Below, one piece after another: positions 34,129-41,955 of a stretch of 64,000 nt of DNA. This DNA comes from a virus, in the IMG/VR virus record IMGVR_UViG_3300017963_005353, positions 1 to 64,000 of that record, one strand, 5' to 3'. A program made the position numbers and the translations under genes. The notes beneath the pieces are model-generated. The model saw only the letters and a program-made list of their open reading frames with translations. It did no database searches and was not told the origin of the DNA. Each line of letters starts with the position of its first letter. The stretch's first letter is position 1.

Positions 34129-34143
34129 CGTCAGAGGAGGGAC
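34075..34143 (-). ncRNA. Predicted small RNA, about 69 nt
   Basis: A minus-strand promoter (34150-34178) predicts a start near 34143, and a stem-loop with seven U ends near 34075. No reading frame fits between. The RNA would fold into a 9-bp outer stem (AGAGCCGGC at 34120-34128 with 34083-34091 on the DNA), an internal loop, and an inner stem pairing GAGU with ACUC around UGAU. This is predicted from sequence only. The alternative is that the stem simply ends transcripts from the minus-strand gene upstream. Confidence 0.5.
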
Positions 34144-34149
34144 AAATCT

Positions 34150-34178
34150 ATTCTACCACAGGTTGTCTACTCTGTCAA
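34150..34178 (-). promoter_or_regulatory. Sigma-70-type promoter, minus strand
   Basis: TTGACA (34173-34178) and TAGAAT (34150-34155) with 17-base spacing and TGG before the -10. It overlaps the 3' end of the gene at 34167-34646, and only a short structured RNA lies downstream. Confidence 0.7.
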
Positions 34179-34646
34179 ATTGAGCCCTGTACTTGTCATA
34201 CAGGACAAGTGCATGGGACAACCGCCCTCTAGCGAGCAAAAAGGACAATCCCCGCACTCCCCGATCCACGCCCACTGCCCAGGAATCCCATCGTTCTCCA
34301 GGCAACAGAGCATCATTTGAAACTGGCTTTGCACCACCCACCCTTGCCTCTCGACGTGCTTCAGGTGCCCGTCGAAAGGCTCCGGGTCTTGCTCGAGGGC
34401 GAACCCGAGCTCGGCCTGTAGCCCATGCCCATGCCATGCCCGGCCCACCGCCCCGGTCGGTACGTGGAGCTCAGGCGGGGGCGTCACGTCCAGCAGGGGC
34501 ACGTCGCCATCCGTGTCAAGATAAAGCGTCCACGTGTTTCGCCCCGTCAGCTTGTGGAACACGAACACGACGCCCTTGTCTGACCCCAGGGCATCGGGGT
34601 AGTGCAAGGCAAAGCCCCGCTCGAAATTGACTTGAAACGCCCTCAC
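34167..34646 (-). CDS. Hypothetical protein with Cys-rich C-terminus
   Basis: A 159-residue protein. The GTG start at 34646 is chosen for the near-perfect GGAGGTGAT just upstream. The first ~60 residues are beta-like (VVFVFHKLTGRNTWTLYLD). The last 40 hold seven Cys (CCLEND, ECGDCPFC, GGCPMHLSC), which suggests a metal or iron-sulfur site. No family recognised. It has its own promoter at 34669-34696. Confidence 0.65.
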   Translation of the reverse strand: MRAFQVNFERGFALHYPDALGSDKGVVFVFHKLTGRNTWTLYLDTDGDVPLLDVTPPPELHVPTGAVGRAWHGHGLQAELGFALEQDPEPFDGHLKHVERQGWVVQSQFQMMLCCLENDGIPGQWAWIGECGDCPFCSLEGGCPMHLSCMTSTGLNLTE

Positions 34647-34668
34647 TGGAATCACCTCCCTGGCTATA

Positions 34669-34696
34669 ATTCTACCAGGATAATGGAGGGCGTCAA
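34669..34696 (-). promoter_or_regulatory. Sigma-70-type promoter, minus strand
   Basis: TTGACG (34691-34696) and TAGAAT (34669-34674) with a 16-base spacer and TGG before the -10, placed just upstream of the GTG start at 34646. The one-base-shorter spacer and the -35 mismatch suggest moderate strength. Confidence 0.6.
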
Positions 34697-36078
34697 GTGT
34701 CAAGTTCCCCTTGGGGAGCACTCCAGGTGAAAATCGTCTGTACCTTGTCCACGGCCGGCTCCCTACCCAGGGCGGCCAGCATCTCCGGGTAGCCCAGGTA
34801 GTCGTTGGGAATCTCGATCCCCGGCACCCACTCGATGCGCTCCCGCTGGACCAGGCCGGCATCGGTCAGCCACGCCTCGATGATAAACCCGCCGATGACA
34901 ACGTGCCAGCCTTTGCGCTTGGTCAGGGAGTTTGTCCCTTCGAAGCAGCCGCATTGCATCCCGGTGATGGGGCCGAAAACGCTCCAAAACGCGGTATGCA
35001 GGTGCCCGGCCAGCACGAACCGCAGGCTTGGGTTTTCCTTGAGCCCGTAGATCAGATTCATGAGCTCGCCGAAACTGTATTGCTCGATCCCCTTTTGCAG
35101 CTTGTAGGAAATGGCGTAGGCCCTGCCCCCGGTCATGTGCCACAGGCGGACGCTTGCCCGGTCTGTCAGGGGCACATCGGCCACGTCATACCCCAGGTAG
35201 ACCACGTCGTCTCTGGACAAGGCAAAGACCTTCACGATGTCAGCCCCGCCCAACTTGAGATACGAAAAGTCGTGGTTTCCCCCGATGACATAGTAGGTCA
35301 AGCCTTCCAGGTGAGGGAGAGTCATGTCGAGCACGATCAATTGCTGGTCTGCCCCCACCGCCCACAGGTCGTTTAACTGCCCCCTGTAGACGTTGTGCCC
35401 CGCCACCAGGTCGCCGGGCACAAAGATGTGCCGGATACCGGCATCGTAACAGCACTGGATAAACGCCCGGGTATTGGTGATCTGTTGGGCGGTGCTGCCG
35501 GCGTGCAGGTCGGTGGCAACCCCAAAGGGGCAGTAATGCCCCGTCATTTCAGCCAGGGGAGTGGGGATCTGCTGCGCCACGTCTACAGTTGGGGCCGTCT
35601 CGGTGTCGAGCCGGACCGTGGTTTCCGTGGCGACGATGGGGAACCCCTCTGCTGCCAGTTCATCCACTATCGCCCTAATAGTCGGCTCCGAGCGGTCAAA
35701 CTGGCGCGAGAGTTGCTCGAGCGTCACATTCTCGTTCTTGATGATCCCCCTGATCTCCTCTTTCAAAAGCGCGTGGGTGTCCACGGCCTCATCGGGGGGG
35801 ATCTCCAGGGGGACGACCGGTGCCCCGCTTGGCTTGGGGGCATCGTCCTGTTTGCCGTTCAGGTGTGCCTTGCCTGGCGGCTTGGCATACCCGTATCTGC
35901 GCCTTGCCCGTGTTACCGCTATCTTGGTGGCTTTGACGCCCGCTTTTTGGAGCATCTCGGCCACCTCCCGGTCAGAGTGGGTGCGATAAACTTTTCCGAG
36001 CCACTGGTGGAGAGCGATGACCTGCTCCCCGTGCCTTATAGTGGCTTCCCAATCAACGCCTTCCTTTCGTGTGAGCAT
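34693..36078 (-). CDS. HTH-fused metallophosphoesterase
   Basis: A 461-residue protein in two parts. Residues ~1-165 look DNA-binding. A Myb/HTH-like stretch (HSDREVAEMLQKAG, VTRARRRYGY) is followed by a second winged-helix-like part (VTLEQLSRQFDRSEPTIRAI). Residues ~185-460 are a calcineurin-like phosphoesterase with DLH (Asp190, His192), GDL (Asp223), GNHD (Asn268-His269) and GHLH (His359, His361), so a dimetal site is intact. The partner DNA or RNA is unknown; the HTH might direct the nuclease or phosphatase to phage DNA. It lies at the downstream end of the minus-strand cluster. Confidence 0.85.
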   Translation of the reverse strand: MLTRKEGVDWEATIRHGEQVIALHQWLGKVYRTHSDREVAEMLQKAGVKATKIAVTRARRRYGYAKPPGKAHLNGKQDDAPKPSGAPVVPLEIPPDEAVDTHALLKEEIRGIIKNENVTLEQLSRQFDRSEPTIRAIVDELAAEGFPIVATETTVRLDTETAPTVDVAQQIPTPLAEMTGHYCPFGVATDLHAGSTAQQITNTRAFIQCCYDAGIRHIFVPGDLVAGHNVYRGQLNDLWAVGADQQLIVLDMTLPHLEGLTYYVIGGNHDFSYLKLGGADIVKVFALSRDDVVYLGYDVADVPLTDRASVRLWHMTGGRAYAISYKLQKGIEQYSFGELMNLIYGLKENPSLRFVLAGHLHTAFWSVFGPITGMQCGCFEGTNSLTKRKGWHVVIGGFIIEAWLTDAGLVQRERIEWVPGIEIPNDYLGYPEMLAALGREPAVDKVQTIFTWSAPQGELDT

Positions 36079-36886
36079 CCCTAGTCCCTCCTTGCTTTTC
36101 TGTGATGTTTAGGTTTGCGCTCATGGTCCACAGGCACGAATCGGTTGTCCCCTCCCCATGCCTGGGGCGCTCGGTTTGCCAAAGGTTGTTGTTGTAGTAC
36201 CACAGCGCGTCCGGGGTCTGTGGGCTGTCTGCTTGGTGAACGGCCAGCACCGCGTCTGTGGCGTCCACGGTCTCAAACGCCTTGCGGCCGGCGGTCAACA
36301 GCAGGTAATTGTCCCATGCGGCCTTGCCGACGATGTAGGGGGCCAGGTCGGGCACCGTTCCCCTCCTGAACAAAAACCAGTCGAGCCCCGCCGGGCCGTG
36401 CAATGCCCCTGTGGACCTGGCATACTGCTCTAGCCTCTCTTGCCAACGTGCCCCGAAATTGAGTGTCTGCCCAGTCAAGGTGGGCACATCCCATCGCTGC
36501 CCGACAACCATGAAGGGCGCGATCGTGAACCTGGCGTGCACCGCTTCTACCATCTCCATAAAGCCTCTGACCAGGATGATGTCGGCGTTGATATAGCATG
36601 CCAGGGAAGTAGTTGCCATGGCCTGGGCGTCTCTGAAAAGGGCGTGAAGGTAGGGAGGACCGTTTCGGTGCCGGGCCACGCCTGGGCGATGCAAGACCTC
36701 AAGCTCGCCGGTCATGCGTCGTGAGCCATAATCGTCGCCAAACACAACGATGGTCGGGCGCGGGTGAAGGAGGGTCCAACTTTTTATGGCGTTCCACTGT
36801 GCCGCCGCGTCATCGCCTCGCCAGGGCTTGCACGTGGTAAAGAGTGTGACGTTAGATTTCAATTTCAACGATGTCGGCATTGGCAA
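36053..36886 (-). CDS. Glycosyltransferase-like protein
   Basis: A 277-residue GT-A-like protein. It opens NVTLFTTCKPWRGDD, then TIVVFGDD. CYINADIILVRGFMEMV gives a DxD-like site, and AGLDWFLFRRGTVPDLAPY and AAWDNYLLL are typical of nucleotide-diphospho-sugar transferases. Its 5' end overlaps the upstream gene by 35 bp and its 3' end overlaps the phosphoesterase start by 26 bp; the exact start is uncertain. Cytosolic. Confidence 0.7.
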   Translation of the reverse strand: MPMPTSLKLKSNVTLFTTCKPWRGDDAAAQWNAIKSWTLLHPRPTIVVFGDDYGSRRMTGELEVLHRPGVARHRNGPPYLHALFRDAQAMATTSLACYINADIILVRGFMEMVEAVHARFTIAPFMVVGQRWDVPTLTGQTLNFGARWQERLEQYARSTGALHGPAGLDWFLFRRGTVPDLAPYIVGKAAWDNYLLLTAGRKAFETVDATDAVLAVHQADSPQTPDALWYYNNNLWQTERPRHGEGTTDSCLWTMSANLNITEKQGGTRDAHTKGRR

Positions 36887-37769
36887 AGCCCCAATTTTCG
36901 TCGTTCGGCGTCCGGCTTTTCCCGGTCCGGAGCATCAGCTTTTTCCAGGGCTCAAATTCGGTCAACAGGTTGATGACCGGATAGGGGTATTCGGCCTTAA
37001 CAGCGTCGAGCCCCACGAGTGCCTTGTCGTGGCACAGGTGGTACATGGGATGAGGGATGCAGTGCTCCCCATATCCCTCGGCACGGGCCATGAAGAGCAA
37101 AAGGCTATCAATGTGGGGGCTCCAGCGTCCTAATTCCGGGTAGCCCTTGAGGGCTGCCCAGGCGTCCCGGTGCAACATGGTAAAATCCCCACAGGCATCG
37201 GTGAAAACATCGTCCTTTCCGGGAGGTGCGTTGTGCTCCTCCGTTACATGCTCTCGCAAAGCCTCCAGCCATACGTCCACCATATAAGGATTGAGCAATT
37301 CGGGTGGATCGGAGACCCGTCGCAGGTTTGTGTCAAAGCGGGGGGCTCGATAGTACAGCCTCTCGTCCAGGTGCCCCTTGGCGTCAGCGGTTGCCAGCCA
37401 TGCCACCAATTCGTGAGAGTAGAGCAGGTCGGCGTTGGTGCACAGCACCCACTTGCCTCTTGCCCGCCTAATCCCGCAGTTCTTGGCCTGCATCTGAAAG
37501 AACGGTATGATGTGGGAGTTCTCAACCTGATCGTGGACCTCTTTGGGCACCAACAAGATCCGGATTTTGGCCTGCTTGCCCTTCGGCCAGCGAATGGCGT
37601 CTTTGAGCAACGGGCGGTCAGGGGGCGGGTTCCATTCCACGACCACAAGCTCCATGTCGAGCCCGTGCTTTTGTGCCTGCCACGTTATACCGGAGATGAA
37701 TGCCTGGTTGCGATGCAGGCTGTCCCCATCATAGGCGTCATTGCGGGTCGCTGTCACGATGCTGATCAT
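36852..37769 (-). CDS. Glycosyltransferase family 2-like
   Basis: A 305-residue protein starting MISIVTATRNDAYDGDSLHR. MELVVVEWNPPPDRP fits the GT2 fold, WVLCTNADLLYSHELV is DxD-like and FTDACGDFTMLHRDAW is part of the acceptor region. GGAG lies before the ATG. A different acceptor specificity from the 4-15 kb enzymes is likely, as the C-terminal half is unrelated by eye. It partly overlaps the next gene. Confidence 0.78.
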   Translation of the reverse strand: MISIVTATRNDAYDGDSLHRNQAFISGITWQAQKHGLDMELVVVEWNPPPDRPLLKDAIRWPKGKQAKIRILLVPKEVHDQVENSHIIPFFQMQAKNCGIRRARGKWVLCTNADLLYSHELVAWLATADAKGHLDERLYYRAPRFDTNLRRVSDPPELLNPYMVDVWLEALREHVTEEHNAPPGKDDVFTDACGDFTMLHRDAWAALKGYPELGRWSPHIDSLLLFMARAEGYGEHCIPHPMYHLCHDKALVGLDAVKAEYPYPVINLLTEFEPWKKLMLRTGKSRTPNDENWGFANADIVEIEI

Positions 37770-37935
37770 TCGTTAGCTCCTGTGGGAATGGCGAGCGGAT
37801 AATGGTTCCTTCGGTCGGGTCGTAACGCACGACCTCCAGCCCCGTCTTACCGGTGGCCACGTGTATGGCGAAAATAGGTTCGTCGTCGGTCAGCACCAGA
37901 TTAAGACCATCTCGAATTTGCTTCCAGGTCATCAT
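37738..37935 (-). CDS. Small hypothetical protein
   Basis: A 65-residue protein whose ATG overlaps the methyltransferase stop (TGATG). Mildly acidic, with MMTWKQIRDGLNLVLTDDE at the start and a Pro/Asp-rich end. Start and stop both overlap neighbours, which supports translation. Function unknown. Confidence 0.55.
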   Translation of the reverse strand: MMTWKQIRDGLNLVLTDDEPIFAIHVATGKTGLEVVRYDPTEGTIIRSPFPQELTNDQHRDSDPQ

Positions 37936-38843
37936 CACCCTATCCTCAAAGGCATCGGCTTCATAAGCCCCACGCGCTTGAGGCTTGGGTCTGCCACGGC
38001 GTCGATGAGCAAATGCCAGCCAAAATGCCGTTCCAGCCAGCGAAAGACCGGGGGTGGGATCCGCTGCCAGTACCACTCTTTGACGTATTCCCCTCTGATG
38101 TAGGCGGGGATTTGATACGGGAAAATGTGGTCAACGCGCATCCTTGTGACCCTGAGCCCGTGGTCCTCCAGGTAGAGACGGGCCTGTCGCTGGGTGTAGG
38201 TTCGCGTGATGGGACAGCCGGTCTGGGCCTCCGAATGTCGGGCCACGATCCGGTCGAGCGTTGCCAAGGGCAGGACCAGCCGCAACAGGTTCCATCCCCT
38301 GAGCAAGATCCAAAGCACCTTCCATGAGACCTTGTGGTACAGCATCAGTTTCATGGTACTGTCAGGCCCCATGTACTCACGCAGGTTATAAAGTGCCGCC
38401 TGGGGATAGGGCGTGTGGTGGAGCACCCCGAACGAGTATACCAGATCAAACGGTTCTTCTGGGGGGAAATAACGGGTGAGCTCCTCCAGAGGGAGCGTCA
38501 TAAAGCGGATACTGCCCATCGTGTGTGTGACAACCGCCCGCTTTCTTGCGATCTCGATGGATTTCGGGGACAGATCCACGGCGACTACCTGGGCGCCCGC
38601 CTCAGCAAACGAGAGTGCCATAGTGCCAATGCCACAACCGGCGTCGAGCACCCTCTTGCCCTGCCACCTATCGAACTCGCTAAAGTCAACAATGTGGGGC
38701 TCGACCCGATATTTCCGGGCGGTCACTGCCCGGCTGTACGCCAAGGGGTCGGTGTCAACGTCAATGTCGCCCCCGTGCCGCACGTTGCAGGGCCTTGCAT
38801 CCCAATAGTCTCGCACGTCAACGATGGTCGGGTGTCGTCTCAT
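37935..38843 (-). CDS. SAM-dependent methyltransferase
   Basis: A 302-residue class I methyltransferase. RVLDAGCGIGTMALSFAEAG is motif I, VVAVDLSPKSIEIARKRA motif II, and FDLVYSFGVLHHTPYP motif IV. The C-terminal extension (~170-300) is basic and aromatic and is likely to bind the acceptor. The 4-bp overlap with the transglutaminase-like gene upstream marks an operon. The substrate is unknown; sugar or lipid O-methylation would fit the cluster. Confidence 0.88.
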   Translation of the reverse strand: MRRHPTIVDVRDYWDARPCNVRHGGDIDVDTDPLAYSRAVTARKYRVEPHIVDFSEFDRWQGKRVLDAGCGIGTMALSFAEAGAQVVAVDLSPKSIEIARKRAVVTHTMGSIRFMTLPLEELTRYFPPEEPFDLVYSFGVLHHTPYPQAALYNLREYMGPDSTMKLMLYHKVSWKVLWILLRGWNLLRLVLPLATLDRIVARHSEAQTGCPITRTYTQRQARLYLEDHGLRVTRMRVDHIFPYQIPAYIRGEYVKEWYWQRIPPPVFRWLERHFGWHLLIDAVADPSLKRVGLMKPMPLRIG

Positions 38844-39718
38844 CTGTCTAGCCCTCCTGCCAGCACTTTGATAACCCGGTTTCTAAACTCCCTGTCAATG
38901 CCCCCGGGGTCATTTGCGGGGTTGAACGGGTCGAACCACGGGTGCACCAGGAGCAAGTCAAGCATAAATTCATCCTCCGGTTGCTCTCCCCTGGCTTGCT
39001 CCACAAGCTGTCCAAAGGGCGTTGTGACTGACTGCCCGTCAGCACACAGCCCGCGCAAGAGCTTGTCGGGTGTGTACACCGCCCCCCTGTAGATCACCAG
39101 GTCGCCCCGTTCCTCTTTGCGGGGAGGCACCTGCCCGCCCGGAAAGAGAAAGGCCCGCTGCCTGGGATCCTCACCTTTTTTGATGACAAAGGGTCGTTCA
39201 AAGGGCTCGACGTGCATGGCGATGCTGCTGTAGCGTTTTTCAATGATGCGCCACAGGAGCTCGTCAAAGTTCAATGGGTCGCCTGTCTCGATGTCAATGT
39301 AGTAATAGCCCAAGTAAACGTCCAGCAAACGAAACCGGTTTGGGGCTTCGGGTATGGGAACGAATATGACCGTTGTGGCATGGGTGAGGCTGGTCTGGTG
39401 GTGGCCGTAGACGTATTCACAGGCCGGCAGGCCAATGCCCCGCAAGCAGGCGGCGAATATCCGGGCTGCCCCTCCACACCACGTACCCGCCTGCTCCCCA
39501 ATGACCCGTTGAAACATGGTGGCGGCCGGCAGGTCGGGCGGCATGTTCGTGTGAGTGCCGGGGTAGGTCATGCGCCGGCCGAGCCAATGCCACAGGCAAA
39601 GGGCTGTTTCCCAGGTATCGAAGGGATCGGTCATGCACAATTCTTGCAGCCCAGGGACAACAGCCTTGAGATAGTGCCCCAAGGTGTGTTCGTCTGTGAT
39701 TTGCTCCAGGCTGATCAC
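38840..39718 (-). CDS. Transglutaminase-like protein
   Basis: A 292-residue protein starting at a GTG that overlaps the previous stop. The Cys-His-Asp arrangement of the transglutaminase superfamily is visible: GTWCGGAARIFAACL (Cys81), LTHATTVIF (His113) and RLLDVYLGYYY (Asp133). Members act as protein cross-linkers, peptidases or amidases. In a glycan cluster it might process a peptide-linked or amide-linked glycan. The C-terminal ~120 residues are unassigned. Confidence 0.72.
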   Translation of the reverse strand: MISLEQITDEHTLGHYLKAVVPGLQELCMTDPFDTWETALCLWHWLGRRMTYPGTHTNMPPDLPAATMFQRVIGEQAGTWCGGAARIFAACLRGIGLPACEYVYGHHQTSLTHATTVIFVPIPEAPNRFRLLDVYLGYYYIDIETGDPLNFDELLWRIIEKRYSSIAMHVEPFERPFVIKKGEDPRQRAFLFPGGQVPPRKEERGDLVIYRGAVYTPDKLLRGLCADGQSVTTPFGQLVEQARGEQPEDEFMLDLLLVHPWFDPFNPANDPGGIDREFRNRVIKVLAGGLDR

Positions 39719-40719
39719 TGGTTTCTCCTGTGCAAGCTCTGGGCGCGTTCAATGGCCCGTTCCCACTCTGCCATGACAGGCTCCCGGCCAAACCGTTCCC
39801 GGGCCAGGGCTTTTGTCCTGTAGCTCATCCTGACGGCCCGATCGTAATCGTCGATCAGCCCTTGCGCTCTCGCCGTCAACTCTTGCAGGTTGCGGCAAAC
39901 ATAGCCCGTCACGCCGTCTCGAATGTGCGCCCTGTAGTCGTGTTGCTTCATGCCAACCACCAGGCAAGGAAGGCCGACCGCCAGGGCCTCGGTGAACGAT
40001 AGCGACAGGTGCCGGCTCGATGCGTCACAGTCCAGGTTGACGTAGCAACGAAATGCCGCCATTTCCCCGGCGAGCTCCAGGGACGAGCGGTAGCGGTCCG
40101 CCGCGTCGAGGTGGAATCCCGGCACGCTCTCGGTCAGTGCCAGCCAGTCGCGCAACCGTGGCTGGCTCTCCGGCCCGCCCCGCCATTTGTACGCACCGGC
40201 CAGCACGAAAAGAGCCCGGTTGTCCTGCCCCGTCCATTCCTGCTCGAAATACCAATCCCCAGGATACCAGGGCACAAAATAGGCATCGCGCACGCCGGCG
40301 GCGGTCCACTGGTCGGCAGCGACAATGGAATCGGTTGCCACGACTGACCGGGCGAACATCTCCCTGTCCTGGGGCTCCAGGGGGATTGTGTGGGGCGTGT
40401 ACCATGAAACCTTGATAATGCGGGGCACATCAAGCTCCCAGGACATTTCCCTCCAGGGGGGTTCCCATCCCCGCGCTTCCCAGGTGTCGATGACCACATC
40501 GTATTGCTGCCAATTTGCCCCATCCAGGGGTATCCAGGTGGTCTCGAAGCCAAGCTCTGGCCCCTCTTTCAGCAGCCGGGCTTTGTTGCTCTCCAGCTTG
40601 CTATGTGCCCCTCCATCCCCATGGGGAGCGGGAATCACGATCACGTCAAGCTCCCCAAACAGGGCGGCGGTTTTCTCGATGACCGAGACGTGAGCAGGGT
40701 ACATCATGGCAACTTTCAT
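39715..40719 (-). CDS. Glycosyltransferase, GT-B type
   Basis: A 334-residue GT-B enzyme with VAMMYPAHVSVIEKTAALFG at the start. The C-terminal block has NRALFVLAGAYKWRGG, CYVNLDCDASSRHLSLSFTEALAVGLPCLVV (conserved Glu) and VRMSYRTKALARERFG. TAGGAG precedes the ATG. Its family is closest to GT1/GT4-like; the substrate is unknown. The C-terminus is basic. Confidence 0.82.
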   Translation of the reverse strand: MKVAMMYPAHVSVIEKTAALFGELDVIVIPAPHGDGGAHSKLESNKARLLKEGPELGFETTWIPLDGANWQQYDVVIDTWEARGWEPPWREMSWELDVPRIIKVSWYTPHTIPLEPQDREMFARSVVATDSIVAADQWTAAGVRDAYFVPWYPGDWYFEQEWTGQDNRALFVLAGAYKWRGGPESQPRLRDWLALTESVPGFHLDAADRYRSSLELAGEMAAFRCYVNLDCDASSRHLSLSFTEALAVGLPCLVVGMKQHDYRAHIRDGVTGYVCRNLQELTARAQGLIDDYDRAVRMSYRTKALARERFGREPVMAEWERAIERAQSLHRRNQ

Positions 40720-40728
40720 AGCGATCTC

Positions 40729-40992
40729 CTAACGCACTGGCGACCCGGTTTGTGGGTTGTCGTTGCTCTCTGTTACCCAAAGCACAGACCACCACGCCCA
40801 AACGATCCATGCCAGCCCGATGCTGACAAAAAGGGCAACGCCGGCCGCTCCCTCTTTCCAGTTTTCCAGGGCGTTCATACCCAGGGCAACCAGGACAAAA
40901 AAGAGGACTGTCGCCGAGCTTGCAATGGTGACTTTTACGGGCAGCACCCGTTTGTTCCAAAATGCTTTTATTTTATCCATCGTACCATCCAT
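40729..40992 (-). CDS. Small two-span membrane protein
   Basis: An 87-residue protein with two membrane segments (TIASSATVLFFVLVALGM and AAGVALFVSIGLAWIVWAWW) joined by a short loop. It starts MDGTMDKIKAFWNKR; a second ATG at 40980 is possible. It is one of several tiny membrane genes spaced through the modification cluster, so a flippase, polymerase partner or membrane anchor is conceivable. Not recognised. Confidence 0.6.
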   Translation of the reverse strand: MDGTMDKIKAFWNKRVLPVKVTIASSATVLFFVLVALGMNALENWKEGAAGVALFVSIGLAWIVWAWWSVLWVTESNDNPQTGSPVR

Positions 40993-41773
40993 ATCCCAGG
41001 CGCAGCATGATGTCCTTGAAGTGGGTCAAAAAGATGCGCCTGTGCCATTCGCTCCAACCATCCCACCTCTTTGCAGGGAGGGGATCGTACAGCCAGCCGT
41101 GTTCATCCCACAAGCCATGTGGGGGCAGGTTCAAGGTCTCTTTTTCAACGCTGACGGGGTTTGGGAGCATGGTCTCGCGCACGATCCGAACGTGCTCCAG
41201 GTTCCAGGATACTTGTGTAAGGTGTTCCATGAGCCTCTGGAAATATCGCCCGTCAGTGCCGATGGACTGGTCAAGCGTCTCAATCTTGACCAGGGGCCAA
41301 TCCTGGGGACGAACGTCCATCAGCCAGCGGTGCAACCGGGCAAGTTCAACCGTGTAACCTTCAAAGTGGTCCTCTTCGGTTTTCATGGGTCGGCCCAGGT
41401 GTTTTTCAACCGTTGCGACGTGTTGTGTCAGGTCGGGCGTGTTGGGGCCAGGCTGAACCAGGCTGTTCCAATACTGCACGGTCTTTTTCCCCACCACCTC
41501 GATGGGATTACGGACGAACCGGGCCACGCGCCCATGCTCGGCACAGTATTTGACCACGCCCCCCGATTTGATAAACCCCAGGCTCTTGAACGCGCCTTGC
41601 TTGCGCTCGCGCTCGATGTAGTCCACAAGCGATTCACCCGGTTTTAGTTCGGGCGAATACTTGTCGTTTGTCGGAGCTTCTGCCCAGGCCCACACGTCAG
41701 GGTGTGCCCGGCAGATGGACATGAACCAAAAACCCCCACAGTGGCCCAGGTTGACTTGCGCCCAGACTTTCAT
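40973..41773 (-). CDS. Sulfotransferase-like protein
   Basis: A 266-residue protein, starting at 41773 where the ATG overlaps the previous stop. The N-terminal VNLGHCGGFWFMSICRAHPD resembles the 5'-phosphosulfate binding loop of PAPS-dependent sulfotransferases. RVARFVRNPIEVVGKKTVQYW resembles the 3'-phosphate site (RxPxxxxxS region). The central part is Lys/Glu-rich. Sulfation of a glycan by PAPS is the natural reading, and PAPS would come from the host. An alternative is a P-loop kinase-like protein; the Gly-rich loop is not classical. Confidence 0.6.
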   Translation of the reverse strand: MKVWAQVNLGHCGGFWFMSICRAHPDVWAWAEAPTNDKYSPELKPGESLVDYIERERKQGAFKSLGFIKSGGVVKYCAEHGRVARFVRNPIEVVGKKTVQYWNSLVQPGPNTPDLTQHVATVEKHLGRPMKTEEDHFEGYTVELARLHRWLMDVRPQDWPLVKIETLDQSIGTDGRYFQRLMEHLTQVSWNLEHVRIVRETMLPNPVSVEKETLNLPPHGLWDEHGWLYDPLPAKRWDGWSEWHRRIFLTHFKDIMLRLGYGWYDG

Positions 41774-41955
41774 CGGCAGCTCCCCAGGATGGCGACAAGG
41801 CTTTGCAGCATGCTCGAATCTGACAGCATAATAAGGGTAAGAAAGGCAAGAAGAAAATCGCACAGCATGGTGATGGCGACCAGGGCACCAATTGGAAGAT
41901 CGTCGCTGCTCAGTTTGGTGATAGACAAAAATAAACCTGCACAGATGGTCAACAC
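41770..41955 (-). CDS. Small two-span membrane protein
   Basis: A 61-residue protein that begins at a GTG with GGAGGG just upstream and has two hydrophobic stretches (ICAGLFLSITKL and ALVAITMLCDFLLAFLTLIML). Its stop overlaps the ATG of the sulfotransferase-like gene, and its start overlaps the carbamoyltransferase stop. Tight packing supports it being real. Confidence 0.6.
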   Translation of the reverse strand: MLTICAGLFLSITKLSSDDLPIGALVAITMLCDFLLAFLTLIMLSDSSMLQSLVAILGSCR

